Notes under the pieces: model-generated
The model's database searches: none
What the model was told of the DNA's origin: nothing
Seen by the model: only the letters and a program-made list of their open reading frames with translations
DNA from: Phallus indusiatus
Taxonomy: Eukaryota; Basidiomycota; Agaricomycetes; Phallales; Phallaceae
NCBI GenBank assembly: GCA_027605045.1
Contig: JAQFWX010000130.1
Location: forward strand, 1-64,000
Reading direction: 5' to 3'
DNA length: 64,000 nucleotides
In this document: in pieces, positions 52,976 to 64,000 of the stretch
How positions within the stretch are numbered: the first letter of the stretch is position 1
Layout of the letters: each line of letters opens with the position of its first letter
Translations under genes and position numbers: made by a program

Positions 52976-55845
52976 ATGGGTTTTCGAAAGAAAAATCCTC
53001 TTACTCCCCAGAAAGAGCCTGAGGCATCAGCTTCAACCACAGTATCAGTTCTACAAAAAGAAACCGACTGGGTATCTAACGCCTTCCAAGTTGCTGAATT
53101 GGCTAGTGCGGCTGGCGGTCTTTTGCCATTCCCATATCTAAAGGGTGTAGCAGAGCTAGTTAAGACTCTGCTAAAGCCTATTCAAGTGAGTCAGCTATTG
53201 GATATATGGAACTCAACTGATGAGAAATCAGCAAATGCAACAAAACCAAGATGATTATAAGAATCTGGCAATCAAAATCACAACCATTCTCCAAATACTC
53301 TATCAGGAGATCAAACAGAATCATGAAACTGCGTCCGACTCATTCAATAACTTTGAGAAAGATTGTGAAAGCTTTTACCGGTATGCAGTTCTGCTCATAT
53401 GAAATACTTTCCAGTCTGAACCCACGTAAACAGATACTTACAACATATTGCAAACGATCTCCGGTCGTTCAATAAACCATATAAATCAAAACTCCTTCGG
53501 AGATATTTTGCAGCTGATCGTGAAAAGGATTTATTGGCACGTCATCAAAGTCAGATAGACGAATGTCGGATCAATCTTATGGTGCGCACGAATACATTTG
53601 ATGCAGATTTTGGTTGAATTCCAGTCCCATATCTAGCTCAGAGCGGCCATACGTCAAAACATCACAGATGACTCGGATGTAAGTCGGATTTGTCGTTCGT
53701 CTTCTGAAGTTGTCTGAAAGTGACCAGTTCGAAAAAATTAGACTGGGCGATCTAAACGTGGTCAAGAATATCTTGAATGGACAAGCTGAACACTGGGAGG
53801 TCCGATGGAAACAAGAGAGTCAGACACGTATGGTTCGTGTCTACAAAGGTCGGGATGCTATTCCCGTGCGTGTTACAAAAGAAATGCTATTACTTTTCAC
53901 TATCTTATACTTTCAACAGAAATTTAAAGCAGAGAAGGAGCTGCACTCGCGATATCAGTAATATATTCGTTTCTTGTGAAATGGTTATCAACGGTAGCTC
54001 ATTCTTCGTGCAAGTCATCCAAATGTGTTACAACTATTCGGGACAATCACATCAAAAGAAAGCCCTGGCCTTGTCTTTCATAACCGTTCGTTCGTGTCAC
54101 TTCACAAAATTAAAACTTACCATTTACGTGCATAGCGTGGTGTATACCAATTGAACAATTCAATCCAAAATCTGGCGATGCATTAGGTCGGTACATAGAT
54201 AAGCGCCTTGCAGTGAGCCGCCACAATATTTGATGAAATCTCTTTTTCAAATACATCTCAGAATACGTCTTATTTTGTGAGCTTTAACCGACCATGATTC
54301 CACTAATTGTTTGTATCTCACCATTTGCTTTATGCTTATAGGAAGGCTGTTTCTACGTGGAAGATGGTATATCTCAGCATGCCATTATATCTTGGCAGGA
54401 TCTGGGATTCTCTCGCAATTTTATCGGTTTCAAAGACCGTGAGGATGGATATCTTGCTTCTTGTTATGTGAATGTTCTAGACGGACGCGGGCTTGTCTTA
54501 TTTGTTAGTTCATTTTCCTCATCTCTAAATGCATGAAAAATGATTATTGTGAGCTCATTCTTCAAAATCAGGAATGGTCGCCGAATATTCTACAAGTCAT
54601 CCCTGCTTCTCAGTGGACGACGGCGCGTATTGACATTATGTCTGGGGAGGAGTTGACGAAGATTACGGAAAGAGTGCATTTGTCTGAAAAGTCGAATGAT
54701 CCTTTGGACCCTTCTTTCTTATGGGATCTCTATCATGTCATAAATGTCTTTATATGGAAGGACGTCTCCAGACCAACATATTCTGTCCGCACTGGTGACA
54801 TTCTATTGGCCGATCGACACAACGATACGCTTGATGCTTCGAACGCATCTATATTAGGATTTATTCCATGTGAAGAAACATCATCATTAGACTGGTTTGT
54901 TCGTAATAAAATACTGCATAAACAAGTGACTGTCAAAGATTGTGGTGAACATTTCAGGTATGGCATGTTTCCCATCATGTAGCGGTACTGAATATCACTT
55001 GAATGTTTTCAGGATTCGTGTTCCTGTAGATACAGCGGGCACTTCGGCTACCGATGATCTTCAGACAGTGGTGATTGAATGTGATGTTGGATATCCAGAT
55101 CGTGCTGCCTCGAAACGATTGGCCTGTGCATATGTTAGTCAAATTGGTTGCTTACTTGCAAGAACCGATGGAATGCACAAGTCTTGTAAGGTTTGCGCTC
55201 GTAAGGTCTGCGTTGGTACGCCAATTCCACTACTATCGTGCTATTGTATAGATGGTTTTATCCAAACATATGGTCAATGTAGTTATTGGATTCTCGTGGC
55301 ACATCCAGTTTCCTTCCAAGCTCAGGTGTTCTGTTGGAACTTTTGAGTATAAAGAGTTATACTTCTTTATTTCGAAACCGGCGGTACGCGATGAAACGCT
55401 GGATACATACTGGTCTCTTGATCCTTTGGGGTCCGAGAGACTATATTATTCTGATATGGAGATCGTCGGTTTCAACTCAAATTCATTCAGAGCTCAAACT
55501 CGTCGAACCCTCCGTGTGCTCAGTATTGGTTATAAAGATTTTGAGTTTATCCAGGAGGCTCACGCTATGTTGGACATTGATCCAGAAAGCGATGAAGGTG
55601 CTTGTATCTTAGATCTTCCTTTGATATGTCCTATTCAACCTGAATCAGGCGATGTATCCGACAGTGAGCCTAATGAGTCGTAACTGCGGCATTAATTTCT
55701 CACTTTTTCGCAAGATTCTGATCAAGATTCTGATAGCTCCATATCTTATCATACAGCAGAGGATGAAGCAGGGGATGTTGAAGTAGAGAACGGAGGGGCC
55801 AATGAAGCAGAGGGTGGATCAGTCGACGTTAATGAGACTGAGTAA
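52976..55845 (+). CDS. MLKL-like four-helix domain protein with degenerate kinase region
   Basis: About twelve exons are inferred. After MGFRKKNP, the first 190 residues match the MLKL-type N-terminal helical bundle of fungi: LLPFPYLKGVAELVKTLLKPIQ, DYKNLAIKITTILQILYQEI, FEKDCESFYRYLQHIANDL and KLLRRYFAADREKDLLARHQSQIDE. In MLKL and fungal HeLo-type proteins such bundles permeabilise membranes in regulated cell death. A kinase-like lobe follows: IRLGDLNVV, RVYKGRDAIP, then HHPNVLQLFGTI. No catalytic HRD or DFG was found, so it looks like a pseudokinase. The remaining 500 residues (CFYVEDGISQHAIISW onward) are unfamiliar and end in an acidic tail. The last exon, 55734-55845, joins by a GTGAGC donor near 55664 that skips the in-frame stop at 55681. 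Precise ends are uncertain. Confidence 0.68.
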
Positions 55846-55981
55846 CGCTTTCACTAACATCAGATTTTACGGGGTGTTTACAACGTCACTGCAGTCACAT
55901 CCGCGACTAGTCTGGTGGTGTTTTCCTCGCACCTCACAATATCCCTCCATGTAAATCTGTTTAAATATATGCATGTATGTT

Positions 55982-56620
55982 TTATCCTACAAAACACATT
56001 GTTGTAGGAAGATTATCTTCGTGGACCGTGGTTCCACCGTCGCTGTGAGCCGAACCCTGTACAGAAAAGTCTGCCAATTGGCTCACATTATGGTTGTTAT
56101 CAGTGAAAGACGGGTTCATCATCCTAGCCTTAATGCCCACCCGATATATAAGATGCGTACGCTCCATTAATATCAGAATCGACACGGTCCTATTCACGTT
56201 CTCAAACGCATACATACATATAGATAGTAGGCTTCGCCACCAGTCGCTGGAAGGGTAATTCGTGCCTGGTAGTCCGTACAAGAAGCCGTCTTCCCTGTCT
56301 CAAATTTGTTGGCCTTCAAACAATGGGGTGCAGACCAGACATCGGCTGAAGAGGCTACAGTGTTCAGCCATGCGACCCGAAACATTACAAAAGGATCGTC
56401 ATACCCAGTAATGAAATGCGCGTCCATTTGCGGTGCTGGTTCAGCAATGATGGAACTCTAAGGCGATCTGAACTGATAGATATACTCGTGCGATTCGAGA
56501 GATGCTCACCAAAGGAGGAGAATCACCCAACGACCAAACAAAACGGCGGTGGGTAAGGTTGCACGCGACGGGAAGGCCCGTGAAACGGTGTAATAAGAGC
56601 CTATGGGCGGCACGATAATC
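55982..56620 (-). CDS. unidentified gene, 3' part only
   Basis: Three exons with canonical borders (56510-56620, 56218-56457, 55982-56128) give one continuous frame. It starts DYRAAHRLLLHRFTGLPVACN, passes RRFVWSLGDSPPLSSIIAEP, HFITGYDDPFVMFRVAWLN and KTASCTDYQARITLP, and ends DNLPTTMCFVG. Intron lengths are 52 and 89. An acceptor (CTAG) at 56621 shows that more exons lie upstream, possibly in the open minus-strand stretch 56737-57170, but no consistent join was found. No family was recognised. The spacing of stops and splice sites, not homology, supports it. It is convergent with the MLKL-like gene. Confidence 0.4.
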
Positions 56621-57545
56621 CTAGATCGGTCGCAGTCAACAGGCTGGGTACTAGCTGGAGACCTGCCGGTTGGCTCTTCCCCTCGAGTGCTGTTCGCATG
56701 AATGCTCGATGCTGGCAAGTTTGGTTGCAGTCAAAGCTACTCGTTAACTATTGCTTGAAATTTCGATGAACATGCTGAGAAGACATCATGCATCATCTCT
56801 CTATGTGATAACCCACCGGTCATGAGAACAGACCGACTAGTTCTGGAGATACTGTCCCGTCGCAAGATAACTACAAACCATGGAGACACCGTCTCGAGCT
56901 CGTAGCTTGAGGATGTCAAACGATCGATTGCGTTGCACTCAAGTATAGGTATATCACCGTGTTGATCACGACGGGAGTTTGAAGCGTTGAAAAGATTGAA
57001 GAATGGCTGATTTAGGAAGATCCATACCCGAGTGCAGCAGCAAAACTGAGGGCGAGAATGCAATGACAGGAAGGTCTGATGGACGACGAATACGGATTCT
57101 GCCGCCTGCAAGTCCGTCAACGCCTCCTCTGAGCCTTTTTTGAGGAACTTGATGATATGTTCGATCTGTGGACTATTTACTGATGGATTTTATGTGCTTT
57201 AAAATAAAACAATGCTCATGATCTACGCTTTTAGATTGGATTGAAAAATTAGAGCGACAAAGTCCGATAGGCTTGAGGGTAAGCATACTTGTTACTTTGA
57301 CACAATGCGTCAACTGTCGGTCTAGCTTGCATTAAAAAAGACTCTTGCGCGTGAAGCTTGCTGCATCCGACGAGACGCGTCAATATAGGTCCATACCTGA
57401 TGGCCTGATGTCTCAATCGACACCGGGTCTAGGTTCTGGAAAATCCAGTGCAAGCGTCGTGTGGGTCAAGGCTTGTATCATCGGCATACCATTTATTACT
57501 ATAAGCTACCACACCCCTTAATAAAATACATTACTTGTTATCGCA
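56621..57545 (-). other. region with possible upstream exons of the unidentified gene
   Basis: About 925 bases between the acceptor at 56621 and the Arp9 stop. On the minus strand, 56737 to about 57170 is open for roughly 145 codons (SEEALTDLQAAESVFVVHQTF...). This is longer than usual by chance, but it has no ATG and no clear splice to the exons downstream. The rest appears non-coding. Confidence 0.3.
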
Positions 57546-59390
57546 TTAATATACAGCAGGAGAAAATTCAAGGACGGCACGAGGTCCCATCGAATTATAG
57601 TCAGCTTTAGAGAGAAAATCTCTACTAGCTGGTTCATTGAATGCGACCTATAAATCAAGGACATGAGGAATTTGAAAATACAGTCAGTGTTGGTATTCAA
57701 ATTACATACTTTTGCGGTAATACTTGTTCCCAGATACGCGGCGAGATCTTCACTTTTGTCACGATAGTCGCCAAAATATTCAGGTACGTTGAGCATTCTG
57801 ATGTGTCGATGACCGCTTTGTTCCAGTAGAAGGTAAGGAAACAGTCTTGACTGAAGAGCGGGACCGAGACCTAAAGTACAAGATCAATATAAAAGACACA
57901 AGATGGAAGAAAACAAGTAGGTTTCTTCATACCTTTCACTCCCGTCGTAATTTCTCCTGTAACAAACACCCCGCTCCAAACAGGATAGCGATAGGGGTGT
58001 GGGAGACTATTAACAACTACATGTACTCCTTCCTGTAAAGTCATAACTCGATCCACCATCGGATCTTTTTTAACCGCATCCAGCGAATTGAGCAAACTCG
58101 GGTCAAACAAAGGCTCGCAAAATCGATGACGCTCTCGTCCCAATGTAAGAGTCTTTCCTTTGAATTCCACTTGTATAAGATCGAGTTGAGCTATTTCTCT
58201 TTCCCGTTCTCGTTCAGCTTGTGTTTGCTTTGCGGTCAATTTGCGTTTCGTACCAGCCTCGATAGCGGCTTTTTCTCTACCAGCAACTAATAAAGCTGCG
58301 ATATCCGTCACGCCTTCTTCTTCTTCAGGTTGCGCAGTTTCACCGTCCGACGGAACTTTGATAAGACCGTCTCGCCAGATTTGACGAGTGAGCTCTAATA
58401 GCTGGGTATTCAGTTGTTCTTCTGTGTATGTCTCTCCTTCGGAAATTGCAGCTACTAGGTTGTGGTGCGATCGAAGAATATGAGTCAAATAGATCTCGCA
58501 TTCTTTCATACCGAGGTCGAGACGCGTCGTATGGTGATATTGAACTAGAGACTCCACGACAGGGGTAATCGTCGTTCCAGAGTAAGATATGTCGATCACA
58601 ACACCACTTAGAACATTCGTCGAATATATCTGCATCAGGGGACGTTCTACGAGCATAAACGCCGCCACATTGAACCGTTCGAAGAATAGCTGGGCTAGTA
58701 ATTCTTGTGTTGGACGTGGGTAACATGGAACACAAAGTGTAATGGGCGATTCATTCTGTTTACGGCGAAGACCCAGACGTGTGAACAAAATGTATTTCCT
58801 GGAAAGAATATAAGTATCAGGAGCTAGCATTTACAAGCCAATACCCACCAGAGTGCTTCAACCTGCGACCAGCAACGGATATCATCTTCATCCAACGGCC
58901 AATATATCTCAACATTTTCACCAGACGCAAGTGCATCATCCAATTGCTGTCCAACGAGGTAATCAGACACCTTTGCACTCGGCACGGGACTGAGTGGTTT
59001 ACGAAGACGACTGATGTGTTTGGCGGAACTGGGAACAGCCGTTCTTGTAGAAGAGGAGGACAGAGGCGGTCTGTCGCCTTGATAGCCATTAGTCATCTCA
59101 ACATCATCTTTGAAAGGTTGAACGCTTCCGGTACGTGATGCGCCATTAGTATTATTTGTAATTTCAGTTTCGTTTTCTACCTTGGATGTTGAGGGTGTTT
59201 TGCGTAGTCCGACGCGTGCTGGCACCTCCTGTTACCTCTCTTTCTTAAGCGCGATGCAAAGGAAAGGAAAAAATGACAGGATACGTACGATTGGTGGAAC
59301 GCGTAGAAAGTCACTGACACCGACGCCTGCGCGAATATATCGTCTGCTGGACTCGATGACGATAACGCTGGACTCCCGAAAAGCAGACAT
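57546..59390 (-). CDS. ARP9: actin-related protein Arp9-like
   Basis: Arp9 pairs with Arp7 on the HSA helix of SWI/SNF and RSC remodellers in the nucleus. Five exons are inferred (introns 59229-59288, 58799-58844 and two near the 3' end). The actin-like start is FRESSVIVIESSRRYIRAGVG, then EVPARVGLRK. After a disordered insertion with ENVEIYWPLDEDDIRCWSQVEALWW the fold continues YILFTRLGLRR, ESPITLCVPCYP, FNVAAFMLVERPLMQIYST, GVVIDISYSGTTITPV, KECEIYLTHIL, and later DRVMTLQEGVHVVVNSL. The C-terminal part is SGVFVTGEITTGVKGLGPALQSRL, NVPEYFGDYRDKSEDLAAYLGTSI, then SKADYNSMGPRAV. This C-terminal pattern, with a large charged insertion, fits Arp9 better than Arp4, 5, 6 or 8. Other divergent Arps are not fully excluded. 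Confidence 0.78.
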
Positions 59391-59549
59391 TTGGGATTTC
59401 ACAGGGCAAATAGACGCGCGTTGTGAGTGAACAACAATGGTCCATAGACCTCACAAGCACTTTGAAAGTTCTTTGAAAGTTCTGAGATTTCATCATACTT
59501 TGCCGAATTTATATTACTGGGGTATCGTTTTAACAGTTCCATTCTACTA

Positions 59550-62399
59550 CTATTTGAGCTGCTTCAAATAACGCGAAGCTTTACCAAGTGCCCATATTGT
59601 AAATGAGAACTTGAAATTGGGATAGGCGATACTACAAGTCTTGTTGAAAATGCCCTCTACAGCTTCTTGAGCCCAGGAACCGTCCTAGATATGACTCTTG
59701 TTTACAAAAGGCAAAGAGCAGGGCGTGGACGAGACTTACGGGAAGTTGCCGATCCGTAATAAGCTTGACACCTTTCTCGATTGCTTCTCGTTTTGGATAT
59801 TTACCATGAATAAGCGCAATCACAGCCCATGCTGTTTGGACCACCTGAGTTTGCTCGTGTTCTACCCATTCTCCATCCTCACACGACTAGGTTTTTTGTA
59901 AGCCAGAATGTCGGCGATCGCGTTGAAGAGTCTTATCATAAAAAAGCATACCTTATAACTTTCACCCCAGCCACCATCCGCACGCTGTTTGTTCACTAGG
60001 AACTCGCAAGCCTTGCGTACAACACCACTTGTGTCATATGTTTCACCAACAAGCGACAATGATTCCAAAGCGAACATAGTTGCATAAGTGAAACAAATAC
60101 CCCAGCTTCCAAACCAGGCTCCGTTCCGGTGTTGAGCTTTGTGTAGGAATTTGATAGCACGATTTGTGGTTGCCCTGGGTGCCGCACACTAAGCATCATT
60201 TAACTTTTCAAAAGAGAAAGACATACTCGATATCTCTACGACGATAGTCGGGATAGTGATGTTTGAAAATGGACAAGGCGGTCAAGACCGAAGTCGTGCA
60301 TTCAGGGTAGTTATATTCAATCATAATATTACCTATCAGATGAGCATTGGAATGTTTCGCAATATATTGAAGTATGAGGGATTGCCCTACCAAACACTTC
60401 TGCAGGATTAATGTACTCCAATAAAGAAGGCCCACGGATAGGCTCATAACTAGCGAATCCACCATTGCTGTTTTGCATCGACAGCATAATATCAACAGCA
60501 TCAAACATCCGACGATCCGAAACCACTTTAGGAGTATATCTGTTTCATAAAATATTCTGGTTCTTATTATGGCCTCCGGCGTATACAAGCAGAAAACTCA
60601 CGACAAGTGCTTTTGAAGATATATAACGGCCTTCAGTCCTTCACCCGTACAATCACTAACTGTGTATCCTTGTTCTTTAGTCGAGAAAGGCCAAGCTCCT
60701 TTAGTAGCTTGTCGATAGGCTTTTTCATAGTGAATGGGGTTATCTTGAATTTGGGTATTATCTAGCCAGTCGAGAGCTTTTAAGCATGCTTCGTGATTCT
60801 CTTCGTCCTCAGCCAAACCGGACTCAACCAAGGCTTGTGCAATAAAAGCCTATAATGAAAACTTATGAGACTGGTGAAACGAATGGAGTATATATATTAA
60901 CCAACGACTTACGGTATCCCATAGCTGACTACCATTCGTTCCACACATCCGCATACCCTGAGGACCTATCCACATGAAATCCTTGCGTTTTAATTCATGC
61001 ATCTTGTATGCATGACTGTCCTTGCCCTCCACTAGATATCGACAGACCAGATTCACCATTTTGTTGACGGGTCCCAAATCCTGATACGACGTGTTCTCGT
61101 CCTCTTCGCATACCATACGATACACAAGATCAAGCGCCTTTCGTCGTAAAGGTGGAATAGAGCACGATTCGTACGCTCCAAGAACGCCGTTCAGGAAGTC
61201 CAAAAGTTTTGTATGAGGAACATACAAGTCAACATGGCAAACATTATTCCGTTGTTGAGGCCAGTCAATTTTGTAGTAGTCGTCGACATATAGCTCCTAT
61301 TCTTGATGTTTAAGTGTTATGGTAAGGTGTGTGAAAGACTTGTAGCAACCTTTCTCAATTCCAAGATTATAGGTGATTCCGGAGCTTGATAACGAAGACC
61401 GTAGATATAGCTGGATTTGATTTAAGAAAATCAGTTTTCTAGGGTAGATCAGAATGCTCACCTCATAGGAATGTATACTTGACGCGTGTGAATCCACCAA
61501 CGGTGAGGATGTATAGGAACTGAATCAGGTAACAACCTAATGGCCAAATCGTTCTCAGTTCAACTCGTTTAAAACAACACTGACTGACCATAATTCTGGT
61601 GGAATGGGATTGTTGCCTTCCCAGTCGTATACGTTCAGAAGAGATAACCAGAATTTTCCCCAGGAAGGCACGGCGGCCGCGCCACCTTGTAACATATACT
61701 CAACGAGCACGTCGAGAACATGACAAGTAACCAAACATACCTAGCTTGTGTAACGTACGCCTAGCCTTTTCCATAACTGGATGGTCTGCACTGGCACCCA
61801 GCAACCTTGCAGCAGTATAATTGAGAGCAGTACCAAACGCCGTAGAAGGTCCTTCAATATGCCTAATCAGAATCGTCGTGTCATGCCCTGTGCATTTCTA
61901 CGGAACACTGACTTACAATCCCCATCCTCCGTCTTCGGAATGAGCCAAGTTCATAAGATACCGAATAAGCTCGGCCTTTTCTTCCTCTTCAAAGGGCATT
62001 TCCGCGACGTACGATCCGATGACCAAACCTGGTATGAGGAACATTGGACCACCATATTCGCCTGGCCAGTGACCATCTGGAGCTTGAAGAGCTTTCAGAA
62101 ACTTGAAGCCGTTTCTAGCAGCTGACAACGGGTCCTTTGCAAGCGGATAAGTAGGCAAGTTCTGAGCAATGCGTAAATACGAGAGCCCGAATAACAACAG
62201 CCTGAGAGAGACCAATCGCGCTAACCGTGTCTAGACCAAGCCAATACTTATCGTACGTTGTTTGAGGCCATGCAGCACATTCTTCGTCCGTTTTGAGGTA
62301 ATGCCAGATGTGTCGTCCATTGTCGTCTGCTTTGAGACGCCAACGAGAATAGTCAGTTTTGTCGTTCGCGTCTTTTGGGACTCTTTCCGCCGCGAACAT
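59550..62399 (-). CDS. ERG7: lanosterol synthase (oxidosqualene cyclase)
   Basis: Cyclises 2,3-oxidosqualene to lanosterol, the first sterol of the ergosterol pathway, at ER or lipid droplets. About twelve exons; every join keeps frame. Blocks: [203 protein letters not shown] and [26 protein letters not shown]. Several QW motifs are visible. The catalytic acid motif reads DCTGE; the usual form is DCTAE. The Asp is kept. The start MFAAERV at 62399 lies shortly before the conserved SRWRL. Confidence 0.95.
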
Positions 62400-62854
62400 G
62401 GCGAAACTGGAAAAGGAAGGGAATTAAGGGTGAACGATCGAACGACTCGAGAGCGAATATTTAATTTTAGCGCATGCCAATGTTCACCGGTGCACCCCCG
62501 AAGTTTGTTTCGATTGTTGCCTTCGATTATCATTATGTCTATGCCCAAAGTATGAATGATAGCACCCTGTTTCATTTGCATAGCTGGTTGAGATAATAAC
62601 GACCGATATCGGGAATTGCGATGGACGTAAGTAAGTGCCGGATAGCATATACCAGCGCTTAAATCAAAACCAAACGTCTTCCCGTTATCAACTCGCCTTT
62701 CAACGTTCCAAAAGCTTTGCTTTCTCCTACTAAATTTACAAAAATTCTCCATATCCAATAAAGTTAATTCATTGTGGCAGTGGACTTCCAGTTGTCCTAC
62801 GTAACTATGCATCATTCAGTATGGTTCACCTCCTACCAAAAATTATCGCACTAT
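62400..62854. other. spacer between DAK and ERG7
   Basis: About 455 bases with the ERG7 promoter and the dihydroxyacetone kinase 3' UTR. No gene or known sterol response element was recognised. Confidence 0.4.
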
Positions 62855-64000
62855 TCAACCTTGAACGAGTGCCTGCAGAATGATCTTGACCCCTACAGCT
62901 CCAGGATCGGGAACGCCTTTGACCTTGTCCTTTCCAACATATGCAGCGCGCCCCGCTTTAGCTTCCAAATTCTTCGTGTCATCGGCTGCAGCCGACGCTT
63001 TATTGACAGCGTCCGAAACAGAACTTCCGCTCAGAAGAGACTCGACGAAGGCTGCCAGTGGATCAACCAACGTACGAGATGGCGGACGAGCGCGGGTGTA
63101 CGTATAAAGTTTCTGCAACGTCTCCGAAAGCGAATTCGTCCAGATTTGAAGAGTGAGCTCTGATTTTCCTTTGGTATTTTGGTGCAAGCTTTGCACCAAT
63201 GAAGAGAAAAAGATACTGTACAATGCTCCGCTCGTTCCGTCCATAGCATCACTCACAGCTTTGGCAATCTGCGCAATAGATCCAATAACGTCATTGCCAT
63301 CTAACCCTCCCGAATTCGCTACGCTTAACACACGCTCAGCACCGGATCTGTGGGTCAAGCCGGCATCACCATCACCGGTGATGCTGTCCAACTGCGTGAG
63401 CTCCGGTTCGTTGCTAATTATCGCTGTAGCAGCTCGTTTGATGGCGTTGACAAAAGCAACAGGATCAGTGGCTGAAACTTTACGTCCGGTGGTTGCGGAG
63501 ACGACTGAGGCCTGTTCTTCGTCCGGTGCTGTTTGAATCGTACCTGGCTCAAGCCCCGAAGACCAACACCAGCCTGGTGCTTCAGTCTTGTCATCCAAAA
63601 GAGATAACAGCTCTTCGGTGGAGACAGGGGCTTTTTCACCAGTTCGAGGAAGTAAAAGTAGCGTCAGCGAAAATCCAGGCATATTGAGCGAAGTCTAGGG
63701 GTGAAGAAGATATTCAGCATGCCATTATCCCCTGTGGGGAATGAATGCTGTTTCTACTAACCATGAAAGGTCCAACAAGCACACGTCGAATTTTAATGCC
63801 TTTTGCCTCCAGTTGCGATACAGCTTCACGAGTAATAACGCTCAGTTCTAGATTGCTCACACCTCCCAGATTGTTCACCATGAGCACTACCTCATCTGGT
63901 CCGCTTCCAGAGCCGAAAGGGAGGAAAGATCGTTCAGGATCTGAGGTCGATAGAACCAATGTAAGGAGGTCGTTTATCAATTGATTTAATTTGGGAACCG
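62855..64000 (-). CDS. DAK1: dihydroxyacetone kinase, C-terminal part, cut by the window end
   Basis: ATP-dependent kinase of dihydroxyacetone and glyceraldehyde, used in glycerol and methanol metabolism and detoxification. The visible part starts in the DhaK domain: VPKLNQLINDLLTLVLS, DEVVLMVNNLGGVSNLELSVITREAV and KIRRVLVGPFMTSLNMPGFSLTLLLL. A linker leads to the DhaL ATP-binding domain with QLDSITGDGDAGLTHRSGAERVL, DAMDGTSGALYSIFFSSL, RTLVDPLAAFVESL, DDTKNLEAKAGRAAYVG and PDPGAVGVKIIL. The GDGD Asp pair and the DGTSGALY loop bind the metal and the nucleotide. One intron is inferred at 63695-63761. The N-terminus with the substrate-binding His lies outside the window. Confidence 0.94.

Noticed and set aside
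55681..55683. Stop codon as the end of the MLKL-like gene
   Set aside because: A GTGAGC donor just before it and a CAAG acceptor at about 55733 join to an acidic tail in frame, which fits better. The earlier stop remains possible if the intron is retained.

Overview
The window reads as nuclear DNA of a filamentous basidiomycete, most likely an Agaricomycete. Genes are densely packed on both strands and cut by many short introns of about 45-70 nt with GTRNGT...YAG ends. The set includes a velvet regulator, a Clr2 silencing factor, a Kar9-type protein, an SNX41/Atg20 sorting nexin and a fungal MLKL-type four-helix protein. No prokaryotic, viral or transposon genes, CRISPR arrays or rRNA genes were recognised, and no tRNA was found by eye. 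Exon joins were worked out by hand from splice signals, reading frame and family knowledge, so junctions are inferences.

Left third (1-21 kb): the end of SEN2 (tRNA splicing), a THP3/LENG8-type SAC3-domain protein, cytochrome c1, a tiny CYSTM protein, a velvet-domain regulator with a long gene-poor upstream region, TIM23 divergent from a mitochondrial TPR protein, SNX41/Atg20, a small DASH Hsk3 candidate divergent from Clr2, sterol O-acyltransferase, and EMC5.

Middle (21-46 kb): a Zw10/Dsl1 tether, a hexose transporter, a stand-alone tandem dihydroneopterin aldolase, an intronless mitochondrial PPR-like protein, a cytochrome P450, TIM44 divergent from TRAPPC12, a Kar9/GAR protein, an unfamiliar protein with a duplicated Cys module, a C2 cytokinesis-type protein and a VAMP7-type R-SNARE.

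Right third (46-64 kb): Sec61 beta, profilin, cytochrome c heme lyase, a lone Ser/Thr kinase, an MLKL-like four-helix plus degenerate-kinase protein, an unidentified gene, actin-related Arp9, lanosterol synthase ERG7, and a dihydroxyacetone kinase cut by the window end.

Most genes are housekeeping, with three loose themes. Secretory traffic: EMC5, Sec61 beta, Zw10/Dsl1, TRAPPC12, SNX41, VAMP7. Mitochondrial biogenesis: CYT1, heme lyase, TIM23, TIM44, PPR, TPR. Sterols: ERG7, sterol acyltransferase. This is co-location, not an operon. The most unusual part is 50-57 kb, where an active-looking kinase, an MLKL-like protein with a degenerate kinase-like region and an unidentified gene sit side by side. 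Three conserved genes (SEN2, the TPR gene, Clr2) each need one single-base frame correction, which suggests residual sequence indels or broken alleles.
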